A DNA stretch of 9,132 nt from Deltaproteobacteria bacterium (GTDB lineage Bacteria > Myxococcota_A > UBA796 > UBA2385), in NCBI GenBank assembly GCA_003694325.1, contig RFKJ01000482.1, forward strand, positions 1 through 9,132, in the 5' to 3' direction. Position 1 is the first letter of the stretch. Every line of letters begins with the position of its first letter. Positions 1 to 7,140 of this stretch are shown here, in pieces. The translations under genes and the position numbers were made by a program. The notes beneath the pieces are model-generated. The model was not told the DNA's origin and ran no database searches. It was given only the letters and a program-made list of their open reading frames with translations.

Positions 1-1764
1 CCGGGCGGCGCGCCGGGCACGGGCTCGCAGCTCGCCGTGGCCGGAAGCCTGGGCCTGTGGGGCGCCCAGCCCTACGAGATCGATGCCCGGCTGCACGACT
101 TCGCCCTCGACCCGGTGTGGCCCGAGGCGCCGGACGGCAGCCCGGTGCAGGCCCGGGCCAGTGGCGAGGCGCACATCGCGGGGGCCTTCGGCGAGACCCC
201 CACCCCGGTGGAGATCACCGCCGAGTTCACCGACACCTTGCTGCGATGGGGCCGCCACGACCTCGCCACGGTCGGGCCGTGGTCCTGGGAGCAGCGAGGC
301 GAGGACTACGCCCTCTCCGGCCTGCACCTCCGCGGGGGCGACACCGACCTGCGGCTGGCCGGCCAGCGGCGGTCGGGAGGGGTGACCCGGTTCGACGGGG
401 GCGGGGTGGTCGACCTCGACCTGCTGCGCCTCGTCGTGCCTGGGCTGGAGCGCGCCGACGGGCTGGCCGACGTGCGGATCTCCGCCGCCAGCCGCGACGG
501 CCGGGTGCACCCGGAGCTGACCATCGACGTCGCCGGGGCGACCATTCGCGGCGACTGGTTCCCCGGGACCTTTGAGAACCTCACCGGCCGCCTGCGGGTC
601 GATCCCGACCGGTTCCGGGTCGAGCGGATGGTCGGACGGCTGGGCGGGGGGCAGGTGGAGGCCCACGGCGACATCGCCCTGTCCGGCTTCTCGCCCCAGC
701 GCTACGACCTGGCGGGCACCATCCGCGACGCGCAGGTGCGCTACTTCGACTGGCTCCCCCCGGTGACCGGGGACGCCGAGATCAGCTTCGCCGGGCCGGC
801 GGACGCGCCGCTGCTCTCGGGCCGGATCGACATCGAGGAGATGTTGTTCGCCGACCGCATCGACTGGGAGAGCTGGATGCTGGAGGTCTCCGACGAGGTG
901 CTCGGCGGGGCCGTCGAGGCCGAGACCCGGGACTGGTTCAGCATGGACCTGGCATTGCAGGCCGACGACAGCATTCGCGTGCGCAACAACGTCGGGGACC
1001 TCGAGGCCAGCGCCGAGCTGCGGGTCATCGGCGACACCTCGCGTCCGGGGCTGGTCGGCCGCGTCCAGGCCCGGCCCGGCGGCCGGGTCTACCTCAAGGA
1101 GCGGGAATTCGAGCTGCTGCGTGGCGAGCTGCGCTTCGTCGACCCCTACACCTTCGATCCCGAGCTGGACTTCTCGTTGACGACGACGGTCCGCAGTGGC
1201 GACCAGGAATACCGGATCAACGCCGAGGTCGGGGGGCTGTGGAGTGACTGGACGGCGACCACCCGCAGCACCCCCAGCCTGGCCCAGGCCGACATCAACG
1301 CCCTGCTGCTGTTCGGGATGACCCGGGAGGAGCTGGAGCGGACCGGTGCGCTGACCCAGGCCCTGGCCATCGAGGGCGGGGACGTGCTGTTCTCGTCGTC
1401 GGGGCTCCTCGAGCGGGCCGAGGAGGGGGTGTTCCGGATCCGGGGCCTGGAGCCGCTCCTCGACCCCCTGCGCCCGGACCGACTCGACCTGGTCAGCGGC
1501 ACCAGCACGCAGGGTTCGGGGGAGGTCAGCTCCGAGCTGCGCCTGCTGTACGAAAACGACCTGACGGACGTGGGATGGAAGGGAGGCCGGGTCATCATCG
1601 AGCAGGGGCTGTCCGGGGACCGCGACACCTATGCGGCGCTGGAACAGCGGCTCGCCCGTCGCCTGTACCTCCGGGGATGGTGGTCCACCCGTGAGCAGGA
1701 GCGGGCCCTGGACATCGGGGGGGCCTACGGCGTCGAGGTCGTGCTGCGCTGGGAGTTCCAGTGA
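1..1764 (+). CDS. tamB: TamB C-terminal region (translocation and assembly module, DUF490), 5' partial
   Basis: The frame is open from base 1, so the GTG at 37 is an internal codon and not a start; 587 residues of the C-terminal part are present. TamB proteins are anchored in the inner membrane and cross the periplasm as a long beta-helical groove; they work with TamA and are implicated in phospholipid movement to the outer membrane. The sequence shows the repetitive beta-strand pattern of the family. The C-terminal TamB domain has the recognisable GRVYLKEREFELLRGELRF segment (about residues 361-379 of the visible part), a following FDPELDF stretch, the LLLFGM motif (435-440) and the final VVLRWEFQ, typical of TamB ends. 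The stop TGA overlaps the next gene's GTG by four bases. I am confident about the family; the missing N-terminus should carry the membrane anchor. Confidence 0.9.
   Translation, partial: PGGAPGTGSQLAVAGSLGLWGAQPYEIDARLHDFALDPVWPEAPDGSPVQARASGEAHIAGAFGETPTPVEITAEFTDTLLRWGRHDLATVGPWSWEQRGEDYALSGLHLRGGDTDLRLAGQRRSGGVTRFDGGGVVDLDLLRLVVPGLERADGLADVRISAASRDGRVHPELTIDVAGATIRGDWFPGTFENLTGRLRVDPDRFRVERMVGRLGGGQVEAHGDIALSGFSPQRYDLAGTIRDAQVRYFDWLPPVTGDAEISFAGPADAPLLSGRIDIEEMLFADRIDWESWMLEVSDEVLGGAVEAETRDWFSMDLALQADDSIRVRNNVGDLEASAELRVIGDTSRPGLVGRVQARPGGRVYLKEREFELLRGELRFVDPYTFDPELDFSLTTTVRSGDQEYRINAEVGGLWSDWTATTRSTPSLAQADINALLLFGMTREELERTGALTQALAIEGGDVLFSSSGLLERAEEGVFRIRGLEPLLDPLRPDRLDLVSGTSTQGSGEVSSELRLLYENDLTDVGWKGGRVIIEQGLSGDRDTYAALEQRLARRLYLRGWWSTREQERALDIGGAYGVEVVLRWEFQ
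1751..1755 (+). promoter_or_regulatory. Ribosome binding site for tamA
   Basis: GGGAG lies five bases before the GTG at 1761, inside the last codons of tamB. It supports this GTG as the real start of the downstream Omp85 gene and suggests translational coupling through the GTGA stop/start overlap. Confidence 0.55.
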
Positions 1765-4700
1765 CCTGCCGCCGGGGACGGGTCCGGGCCCGGGTCCTGG
1801 TCCAGGTCCTGGCCCTGTTCGTCCTGGGGGCCGGGCCGGCCTGGAGCCAGCCCGTGGACGAGGCCGGCGACCCGGCGCCCTCCCCGGACGAGGACTGGCC
1901 GGCCGGGCTGCCCATCGCCCAGGTCAGCCTGCTGGCGCCGCGCGGGGGCCTGCCCCGCGAGAACCTGGAGCCCCTGCTGCGGGTCCGCCAGGGGGGCGTG
2001 CTCGCCCCCGACCTCGTCCGGCAGGACATCCGGTCGCTGATGCGCGCCGGCGCCTTCGCCGCGGTGGAGGTCGATGCCGAGCCTTGGCTGGCGTTCGACG
2101 ACGACGGCGAACCCATCGACGCGGTACGGGTGATCTACCGCGTCTACCCCGCCCCGCGCATCGACCGGATCCGGGTCGAGGTCGCCGACCGGGCCGCTCG
2201 GCGCGTCGTGGAGGCGTCGCACGGGCTGGACCGCGGCGAGACCTTCTTCCTGGCCCGCGACGGCCCGGAGGTCAGCCGGCGGGTTCGCGCCGCCCTGATC
2301 GCTGCCGGCTGGCCCGACGCTACCGTGGACCTCGAGGTGGTGGACGTCGGGGAGAACCTGCGCGAGATCCGGGTCCGGGCCGAGCCGGGCACGCCGCGCC
2401 GCCTCGACGGTGTGGTCCTCGCCGCAGACCTTCCCCTCGACGAGCGACGGCTGCGCCGGGAGCTGCGCAGGCTGGGGATTCGGGTGGGCGACCGGATCCC
2501 CACCGCGGCGGAGGGCGACGCGCGCGCGCTGGTCCAGCGGATGCTGGCCGAGCAGGGGTACCACGATGCCCGGGTGACCCTGCTGTTCTCTCCCGCCGAG
2601 CAGGGCGAGCGGCTGGCCATCCTCGGCGAGCCCGGCCCCCGCCTGGAGGCGATCGCCACCGGTCCGGGTGCCCCCCACGGGGACCGCCTGCTGCACGTCA
2701 CCGGGCTCTCCGACGGGGGGCGCCTCACGCCGGGGGCGATCGACGATGCCACCGCGTCCCTGCGCCGCTGGCTGCAACGGCGCGGGTTCTACGGGGCGCA
2801 GGTGCGGGCCCGGGTCATCCGCTCGGGCGACGATGCGGTGGTGGCCTTCGACATCGACCGGGGGCCCCGGCACCGGGTCGCCGGCTACGACATCGAAGGA
2901 GCCGAGGTCCTCGACGATTCCACCATCCGCGCAGCCCTGGAGGAGGCGGCGCCGGAGAGCCTGGGGAGGCGGGTGGTGGTCGACGACGACCTGCCCGCGG
3001 CGGCGCGCGCGCTGACCGAGCTGTATCGGGGACAGGGCCGGCTGGAGGCCGACGTGGAGATCGGCGCGGCGGTGTCCGGTCGTCCGCGGTGGATGTGGCC
3101 GGTGGGACGCCGGGTGCCCCTGCGGGTCTCCGTGCGGATCGACGAGGGGGTGGGGAGCCGGCTGTTGAGCCTCGACATCCGGGGAGCCGACCCCGACACC
3201 GCCGAGCGGGTCCAGGCCCTGCGCGGGCGGCTGGTGGGCCAGCCCTACCGTCCCGGAGAGATCGATGCCCTCCGGCAGGAGCTGGTCGAGGAGCTGCGGG
3301 AGCGCGGCTACATCGACGCCGACGCCACCCTCCGGACCACCATGGTCGGAGACGACGCCGTCGTCCTCATCGACTTCCAGCCCGGGGAGCAGGTCCGGCT
3401 GCGCAGCATCACGATCCAGGGCAACCAGCGGACCCGGCGCAGCGTCATTGCCCGGGAGCTGGCGGTGGAGGTCGGCCAGCCGATCCGCCCCTCCGACCTG
3501 GAGCGGACCCGCCAGCGCCTCTACGATCTCGACCTGTTCCAGGCCGTCACCCTCGATCTCATCGGCACCGACCCGCGGTCGCGCGACCTCATCGTCGAGG
3601 TCGAGGAGCGACCGTCCATCTTCCTCCAGGTCGGCGGCGGGGTGGCGACCGACCGGGGGATCGCCGCCCGGGGCCAGCTCGCCCACCGCAACATCGCCGG
3701 ACGGGGCCAGAGCCTGTCGCTGGTCGGCCAGGGGGGGTACACCTGGCTGGGCGACACCTGGCGGGTGGACCTCGACAACCCGACCTGGAAGCTCTCCGTC
3801 CGCTACGAGGCCCCCAACGTCCCGGCCCGGCGCCAGCGACTGGTGACCGAGCTGCTCCTCAACGACGTGCTCCAGGAGCGGAGCTGGCGGGTCTTCGCCT
3901 CGGGCTTCCGGGTGGGCCTCGGCAACCCCATCGGGACCCGGGACGAGCTGTACCTGTCCTACGGCGTGGGCTGGCGGCGCCTCGACGACATCGACCCCGG
4001 CGCCCTGGTCGCCGGCGACCCCTGGCTGGCCGCCCTGGGGTTGGCGGGAGTCGACGACCCGCTGCCCGACGACATCCACGCCTCCCGCCTCCAGACCGGC
4101 CCCTCGCTGGCCCTCGTCGTCGACCACCGGGACAGCCCCATCGACCCGCGGCGGGGCTGGCGGACGTCGAGCCTCCTCGACGTGGACGACGGCCTGCTGT
4201 CGGACACGGTGTCGGTCCGGGCCGAGACCCGCATCGAGGGCCTGGTGGCGCTGGGGGCATGGTCCCTGTCGCTGTCCGGTCACGGGGGCATCGGCTGGGC
4301 GGCGGGACCGGGGACCACCCTGCCGGTGGAGGACCGGTTCGTGCTCGGGGGATCCGGCTCGCTGCGCGGCTTCCGGCCGGGGACGGTCAGCCCGGCCAAC
4401 GAGGTGCCGCGGGTCGAGGTCGACCTGCCGGCCGCCCTGGAGCCCCTGGTTCGCGACAGCGCCCTGGTGGACTCGCCCACCCGGTGGGTCCCCACCGGCG
4501 GCGATTCGCTGGTCGCTGCCTCGGTCGAGCTGCGGGCGCCGCTGTCGGCGCTGGGCCTGGGAGACTTCGACAGCACCTGGCTGGTCGGCTTCGTCGACGC
4601 GGGTCGGGTGGGGTTCATCGACCCCGACCCGGCACCGACCTCCGTGGTGGAGGGCCGGGACCCGCCTCTGCGCTACGGGGTGGGCGGGGGCCTGCGCATC

Positions 4701-4808
4701 GCCACCCCGGTGGGCCCCATCGCCGCGCTGGTCGGGGCCAACCCGGCGCGGCTGGAGGAGCGCAGCGAGCCGAGCTGGGTGCTCCACTTCACCCTCGGCG
4801 ACCTGTAG
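1761..4808 (+). CDS. tamA: TamA/BamA-type Omp85 outer membrane protein with about seven POTRA domains
   Basis: Outer-membrane insertase-type protein, 1015 residues. Residues 1-30 form a Sec signal (basic start, hydrophobic VLVQVLALFVLGAG, likely cleavage after AWS). I can divide the periplasmic part into seven POTRA-like units starting near residues 47, 133, 213, 294, 371, 466 and 545; the last (IQGNQRTRRSVIAREL, then RLYDLDLFQAV) is the clearest. The 16-strand barrel domain runs from about 620 to the end, with DHRDSPIDPRRG at 788-799 and the lumen-loop motif LRGF at 868-871 (VRGF/Y in most Omp85 proteins). E. coli TamA has three POTRA domains and BamA has five, so this one is long. Pairing with tamB argues for TamA rather than BamA, but a BamA role cannot be excluded. 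It starts at GTG, overlapping the tamB stop, with GGGAG five bases upstream. Confidence 0.88.
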   Translation: MTCRRGRVRARVLVQVLALFVLGAGPAWSQPVDEAGDPAPSPDEDWPAGLPIAQVSLLAPRGGLPRENLEPLLRVRQGGVLAPDLVRQDIRSLMRAGAFAAVEVDAEPWLAFDDDGEPIDAVRVIYRVYPAPRIDRIRVEVADRAARRVVEASHGLDRGETFFLARDGPEVSRRVRAALIAAGWPDATVDLEVVDVGENLREIRVRAEPGTPRRLDGVVLAADLPLDERRLRRELRRLGIRVGDRIPTAAEGDARALVQRMLAEQGYHDARVTLLFSPAEQGERLAILGEPGPRLEAIATGPGAPHGDRLLHVTGLSDGGRLTPGAIDDATASLRRWLQRRGFYGAQVRARVIRSGDDAVVAFDIDRGPRHRVAGYDIEGAEVLDDSTIRAALEEAAPESLGRRVVVDDDLPAAARALTELYRGQGRLEADVEIGAAVSGRPRWMWPVGRRVPLRVSVRIDEGVGSRLLSLDIRGADPDTAERVQALRGRLVGQPYRPGEIDALRQELVEELRERGYIDADATLRTTMVGDDAVVLIDFQPGEQVRLRSITIQGNQRTRRSVIARELAVEVGQPIRPSDLERTRQRLYDLDLFQAVTLDLIGTDPRSRDLIVEVEERPSIFLQVGGGVATDRGIAARGQLAHRNIAGRGQSLSLVGQGGYTWLGDTWRVDLDNPTWKLSVRYEAPNVPARRQRLVTELLLNDVLQERSWRVFASGFRVGLGNPIGTRDELYLSYGVGWRRLDDIDPGALVAGDPWLAALGLAGVDDPLPDDIHASRLQTGPSLALVVDHRDSPIDPRRGWRTSSLLDVDDGLLSDTVSVRAETRIEGLVALGAWSLSLSGHGGIGWAAGPGTTLPVEDRFVLGGSGSLRGFRPGTVSPANEVPRVEVDLPAALEPLVRDSALVDSPTRWVPTGGDSLVAASVELRAPLSALGLGDFDSTWLVGFVDAGRVGFIDPDPAPTSVVEGRDPPLRYGVGGGLRIATPVGPIAALVGANPARLEERSEPSWVLHFTLGDL

Positions 4809-4828
4809 CCGCGACCTGTAGCCGCGAC
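4798..4828 (+). repeat. 13-bp tandem repeat across the tamA stop codon (about 2.4 copies)
   Basis: The unit GCGACCTGTAGCC occurs at 4798-4810 and again at 4811-4823, followed by a partial third copy GCGAC. The first copy contains the last sense codons and the TAG stop of tamA. Because the stop is in the first copy, the duplication does not change the protein end. Each copy contains a TAG, but 13 bases apart they lie in different frames. Confidence 0.9.
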
Positions 4829-4896
4829 TGGGAGGCGGGGACGGCGCCGCGGCGGTCCGCCGGGGAGCGGCGGCCGGTGACCCGCCCGCGGGGCGG
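4809..4896. terminator. Convergent intergenic region with GC-rich hairpins, possible bidirectional terminator
   Basis: This is the only non-coding gap of note, between the ends of the tamA and ppx genes. Two structures are visible. First, a 6-bp stem (4845-4850 with 4867-4872) encloses a 4-bp inner stem (4851-4854 with 4858-4861, loop GTC) and a five-base bulge. Second, a 6-bp all-GC stem lies at 4882-4887 with 4891-4896, loop GCG, ending just at the ppx stop codon. Neither is followed by a T-tract on either strand, so a classical intrinsic terminator is not shown. In DNA this GC-rich, short self-complementary stretches also arise by chance. Confidence 0.3.
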
Positions 4897-5808
4897 TCAA
4901 TCGACGAGCAGCCCCTGCCGGACGCCGCCGTCGCTCACCACCATGCTCTCGCGGTGCAGCGCACCCAGGACGGCCTCGAGGATGCAGGCCCCGGCGAGCA
5001 GGAAGTCCGCGCGTTCGGGGGCCACGGCCGCCGCCGCCCGACGTTGCTCCCGGCTGCTGGCCAGCAGGCGATCGATGAACCGGCGCAGGTCCGACCGGGT
5101 CAGGCGGCTGCCGTGGACCCGGTCCCGGTCCCACTGCACGAGGCCGAGCTGCATCGCCGCCAGCGTGGTGGCGGTGCCGGCCACGGCGACCACGCTGCGC
5201 GGGCGGGGGACCTCGCGCAGGGCTTGCAGATCGCCCTCGATCACCTGGCGGAGACGGCCGAGGTCGCGCGGGTCGACGCGATCGGGGCGGTTGCCGAAGA
5301 AGGCCTCGGTCTGGCGGACGCTGCCCAGCTCCAGGCTGGTCCGGAAACCGATGCGCGCCCCCTCGCCGATGACCACCTCGGTGCTGCCGCCTCCCAGGTC
5401 GACCACCGCGGTCCGGCCGGGCGCCAGCTCCAGGCCGTCCAGCGCCCCGAGCCAGGTCAGCCGGGCCTCCTCCTCCCCGGAGATGATCCGCACGGCCAGG
5501 CCGGTCTCCGCCCGCACGCGGTCGAGGAAGCTCCGGGCGTTGAGGGCCCGCCGGGCGGCGCTGGTGGCCACCGCGGCGATGTCCTCGACGGGCACGCCCA
5601 GCTCGCCGCACCGGGCGACGTAGTCGCCGAGCACCGCCACGGCGGCGTCCATCCGGTCGGGACGGAACAGCCCCCGGTCGCCGAGCCCCTGGCCCAAGCC
5701 GACGACGCGGGCCTCGTCGTGGAGCGTCCGGCCATCCGCCGCCCGCACGAGCAGGAGGATGGAATTGCTGCCGATGTCGATGGCGGCGCGGGCCGGTGCG
5801 GTGTCCAC
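4897..5808 (-). CDS. ppx: Exopolyphosphatase / guanosine pentaphosphate phosphatase (Ppx/GppA family), short form
   Basis: Cytoplasmic enzyme of the sugar kinase/actin-fold Ppx/GppA family, which hydrolyses terminal phosphates of polyphosphate or the gamma-phosphate of pppGpp. In the 303 residues I see phosphate-1 motif AIDIGSNS (9-16), ATSAARRALN (81-90), the ISGEEEARL motif carrying the catalytic-glutamate region (109-117), phosphate-2 motif DLGGGSTE (137-144), GTATTLAA (211-218), VHG (231-233) and the closing VSDGGVRQGLL (291-301). The length fits the two-domain core only; the C-terminal HD-like domains of the roughly 500-residue E. coli enzymes are absent. Sequence alone does not decide between polyphosphate and pppGpp as substrate. 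The GTG start at 5806-5808 directly follows the tolB stop TAG with no gap and only a weak G-rich ribosome site, so it is probably translated by coupling to tolB. Its position where pal is usually found is unusual. Confidence 0.92.
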   Translation of the reverse strand: MDTAPARAAIDIGSNSILLLVRAADGRTLHDEARVVGLGQGLGDRGLFRPDRMDAAVAVLGDYVARCGELGVPVEDIAAVATSAARRALNARSFLDRVRAETGLAVRIISGEEEARLTWLGALDGLELAPGRTAVVDLGGGSTEVVIGEGARIGFRTSLELGSVRQTEAFFGNRPDRVDPRDLGRLRQVIEGDLQALREVPRPRSVVAVAGTATTLAAMQLGLVQWDRDRVHGSRLTRSDLRRFIDRLLASSREQRRAAAAVAPERADFLLAGACILEAVLGALHRESMVVSDGGVRQGLLVD

Positions 5809-7140
5809 CTACCACCCCAGGACCGGCGACCAGGCCGGGTTCGTGTAGCCGCCCTTGCCGGTGGTGAGCTGCACCTGGTGGGCCCCGTCCCGCGAGGACA
5901 ACCACAGGTGGGGGCTCCCCGTCCGGGTGGAGCTGAACGCCAGGTAGTTGCCGTCGGGACTCCAGCAGGGATCCTCGTTGTCGCCGGCCGCCTGGGTGAT
6001 CCGGGTCAGGCCCGTGCCGTCCAGGCGGACCGTGAACACGTCGAAGTTGCCATCTCGACTGACGAAGGCGATGGTGTCCCCGTCGGGGGACCAGGCCGGG
6101 TCGACGTTGTGGCTGCCCTGGAAGGTGACCCGCCGCACCCCGCTACCGTCGGCGTTGGCGACGTAGATCTGCGCCCCGCCGGACCGGTCGCTGACGAAGG
6201 CGATCCGCTGGCCGTCGGGGCTCCAACTCGGGCTGACGTCGATGCCGGACCCCCGGGTCAGGCGCTGGATCACCGCCCCGCTGCGGGCGTCGATGATGTA
6301 GACGTCGGGGTCACCGTTCGGGGCCAGGGTCAGGGCGATGCGACTGCCATCGGGGCTGAAGGCCGGGCCGGAGTTGATGCCGGTGCGCGCCGACAGCCGG
6401 GTGATGCGGCCGGCCACGAGGTCGGCGACGTAGCAGTCGGGGTTGCCCGAGGCATAGCTGGTGAACGCCAGCCGGGTGCCCGAGGGGTGCCAGTCGGGCT
6501 GCAGGTTGATCGAGCCGTTGCGGGTGATCCGGGTCAGCCCGTGCCCGTCGAAGTCGACCAGGTAGATCTCCTTGTTGCCGGTGAAGGTGCCGGCCACGGC
6601 GAACCGGGTCGCGAACGGCGCCGGCTGGCCGGTGATCCGCAGCACGATCTCGTTGGCGACCCGGTGGGCCAGGGAGCGAACCGCGTCGGCATCGGCCGAG
6701 AACGCCTTGGCGCCGAGCTTGCGGCGGCCGGCCACGTCGTAGACCCAGACCTCGGCCCGCAACCGGTCTCCGTCGGGCCGGAGCACGGTCTTGGCGAGGG
6801 CCGCGGCGCCGGGGATCTCCCAGTCCTCGAAGCTGAACCGGCCCGGCTGCACCCCGGTCCCCCGGGGCTCGATGTGGGCCTCCTCGTCGATGAGATCGAA
6901 CCAGCCGCACAGCGCGAGGTCCCTACGGACCACCTCGTAGAACTCGTCGCCGGCCGTCGCGCCCCCGATGGGACGGGTCACCGCCAGGGGCAGCCGGTTG
7001 GCGCCGGGGGCCCCGATGGTGATGAGGATGCGCGGATCCTGGGCCCATGCCGTGCCGGGCAGGGTCATCGCCGCGGCCATGCCGGCGAGCAGGCGGCGAC
7101 GGGTCGGGGGGCGGAGAGAGAACGGGGTCCTGGTCTTCAC
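5809..7140 (-). CDS. tolB: TolB, periplasmic beta-propeller of the Tol-Pal system, with Tat-like signal
   Basis: Periplasmic protein that links the Tol motor to Pal at the outer membrane. I chose the GTG at 7138-7140 (443 residues), which overlaps the preceding stop as GTGA; the longer open frame to 7197 would add 19 residues before the signal. The signal peptide has TRRRLLA at 13-19, resembling the twin-arginine motif, a weakly hydrophobic stretch and likely cleavage after AWA (33). The N-terminal TolB domain covers about 34-175. A six-bladed propeller follows, marked by PD40 motifs PDWHPSG (215), PAFSPDG (259), PSWSPDG (304), PAWSPDG (348), PCWSPDG (391) and the final PAWSPVLGW, so the protein is complete. 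The gene lies between the tolA-like gene and ppx, in the tolQ-R-A-B order. The identification is secure; export by Tat rather than Sec is inference. Confidence 0.95.
   Translation of the reverse strand: MKTRTPFSLRPPTRRRLLAGMAAAMTLPGTAWAQDPRILITIGAPGANRLPLAVTRPIGGATAGDEFYEVVRRDLALCGWFDLIDEEAHIEPRGTGVQPGRFSFEDWEIPGAAALAKTVLRPDGDRLRAEVWVYDVAGRRKLGAKAFSADADAVRSLAHRVANEIVLRITGQPAPFATRFAVAGTFTGNKEIYLVDFDGHGLTRITRNGSINLQPDWHPSGTRLAFTSYASGNPDCYVADLVAGRITRLSARTGINSGPAFSPDGSRIALTLAPNGDPDVYIIDARSGAVIQRLTRGSGIDVSPSWSPDGQRIAFVSDRSGGAQIYVANADGSGVRRVTFQGSHNVDPAWSPDGDTIAFVSRDGNFDVFTVRLDGTGLTRITQAAGDNEDPCWSPDGNYLAFSSTRTGSPHLWLSSRDGAHQVQLTTGKGGYTNPAWSPVLGW

Noticed and set aside
37..39. GTG at 37 as the start of the first gene
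   Set aside because: The frame is open to base 1 and the protein reads as the middle of a TamB; the start lies outside the window.
1725..4787. A 1020-codon open frame on the minus strand opposite tamA
   Set aside because: It is antisense to a clear Omp85 gene, is rich in P, G, A, R, Q and H without domain motifs, and such long open shadows are expected in very GC-rich DNA because stop codons are rare.
1631..5623. A 1330-codon plus-strand open frame crossing tamB, tamA and ppx
   Set aside because: It spans two real genes and runs antisense into a third; the product is low-complexity arginine, proline and glycine with no recognisable domain.
4897..5808. Possible pal or other lipoprotein after tolB
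   Set aside because: The only gene after tolB has complete Ppx/GppA motifs, and no lipobox or OmpA-like domain is seen in any frame here.
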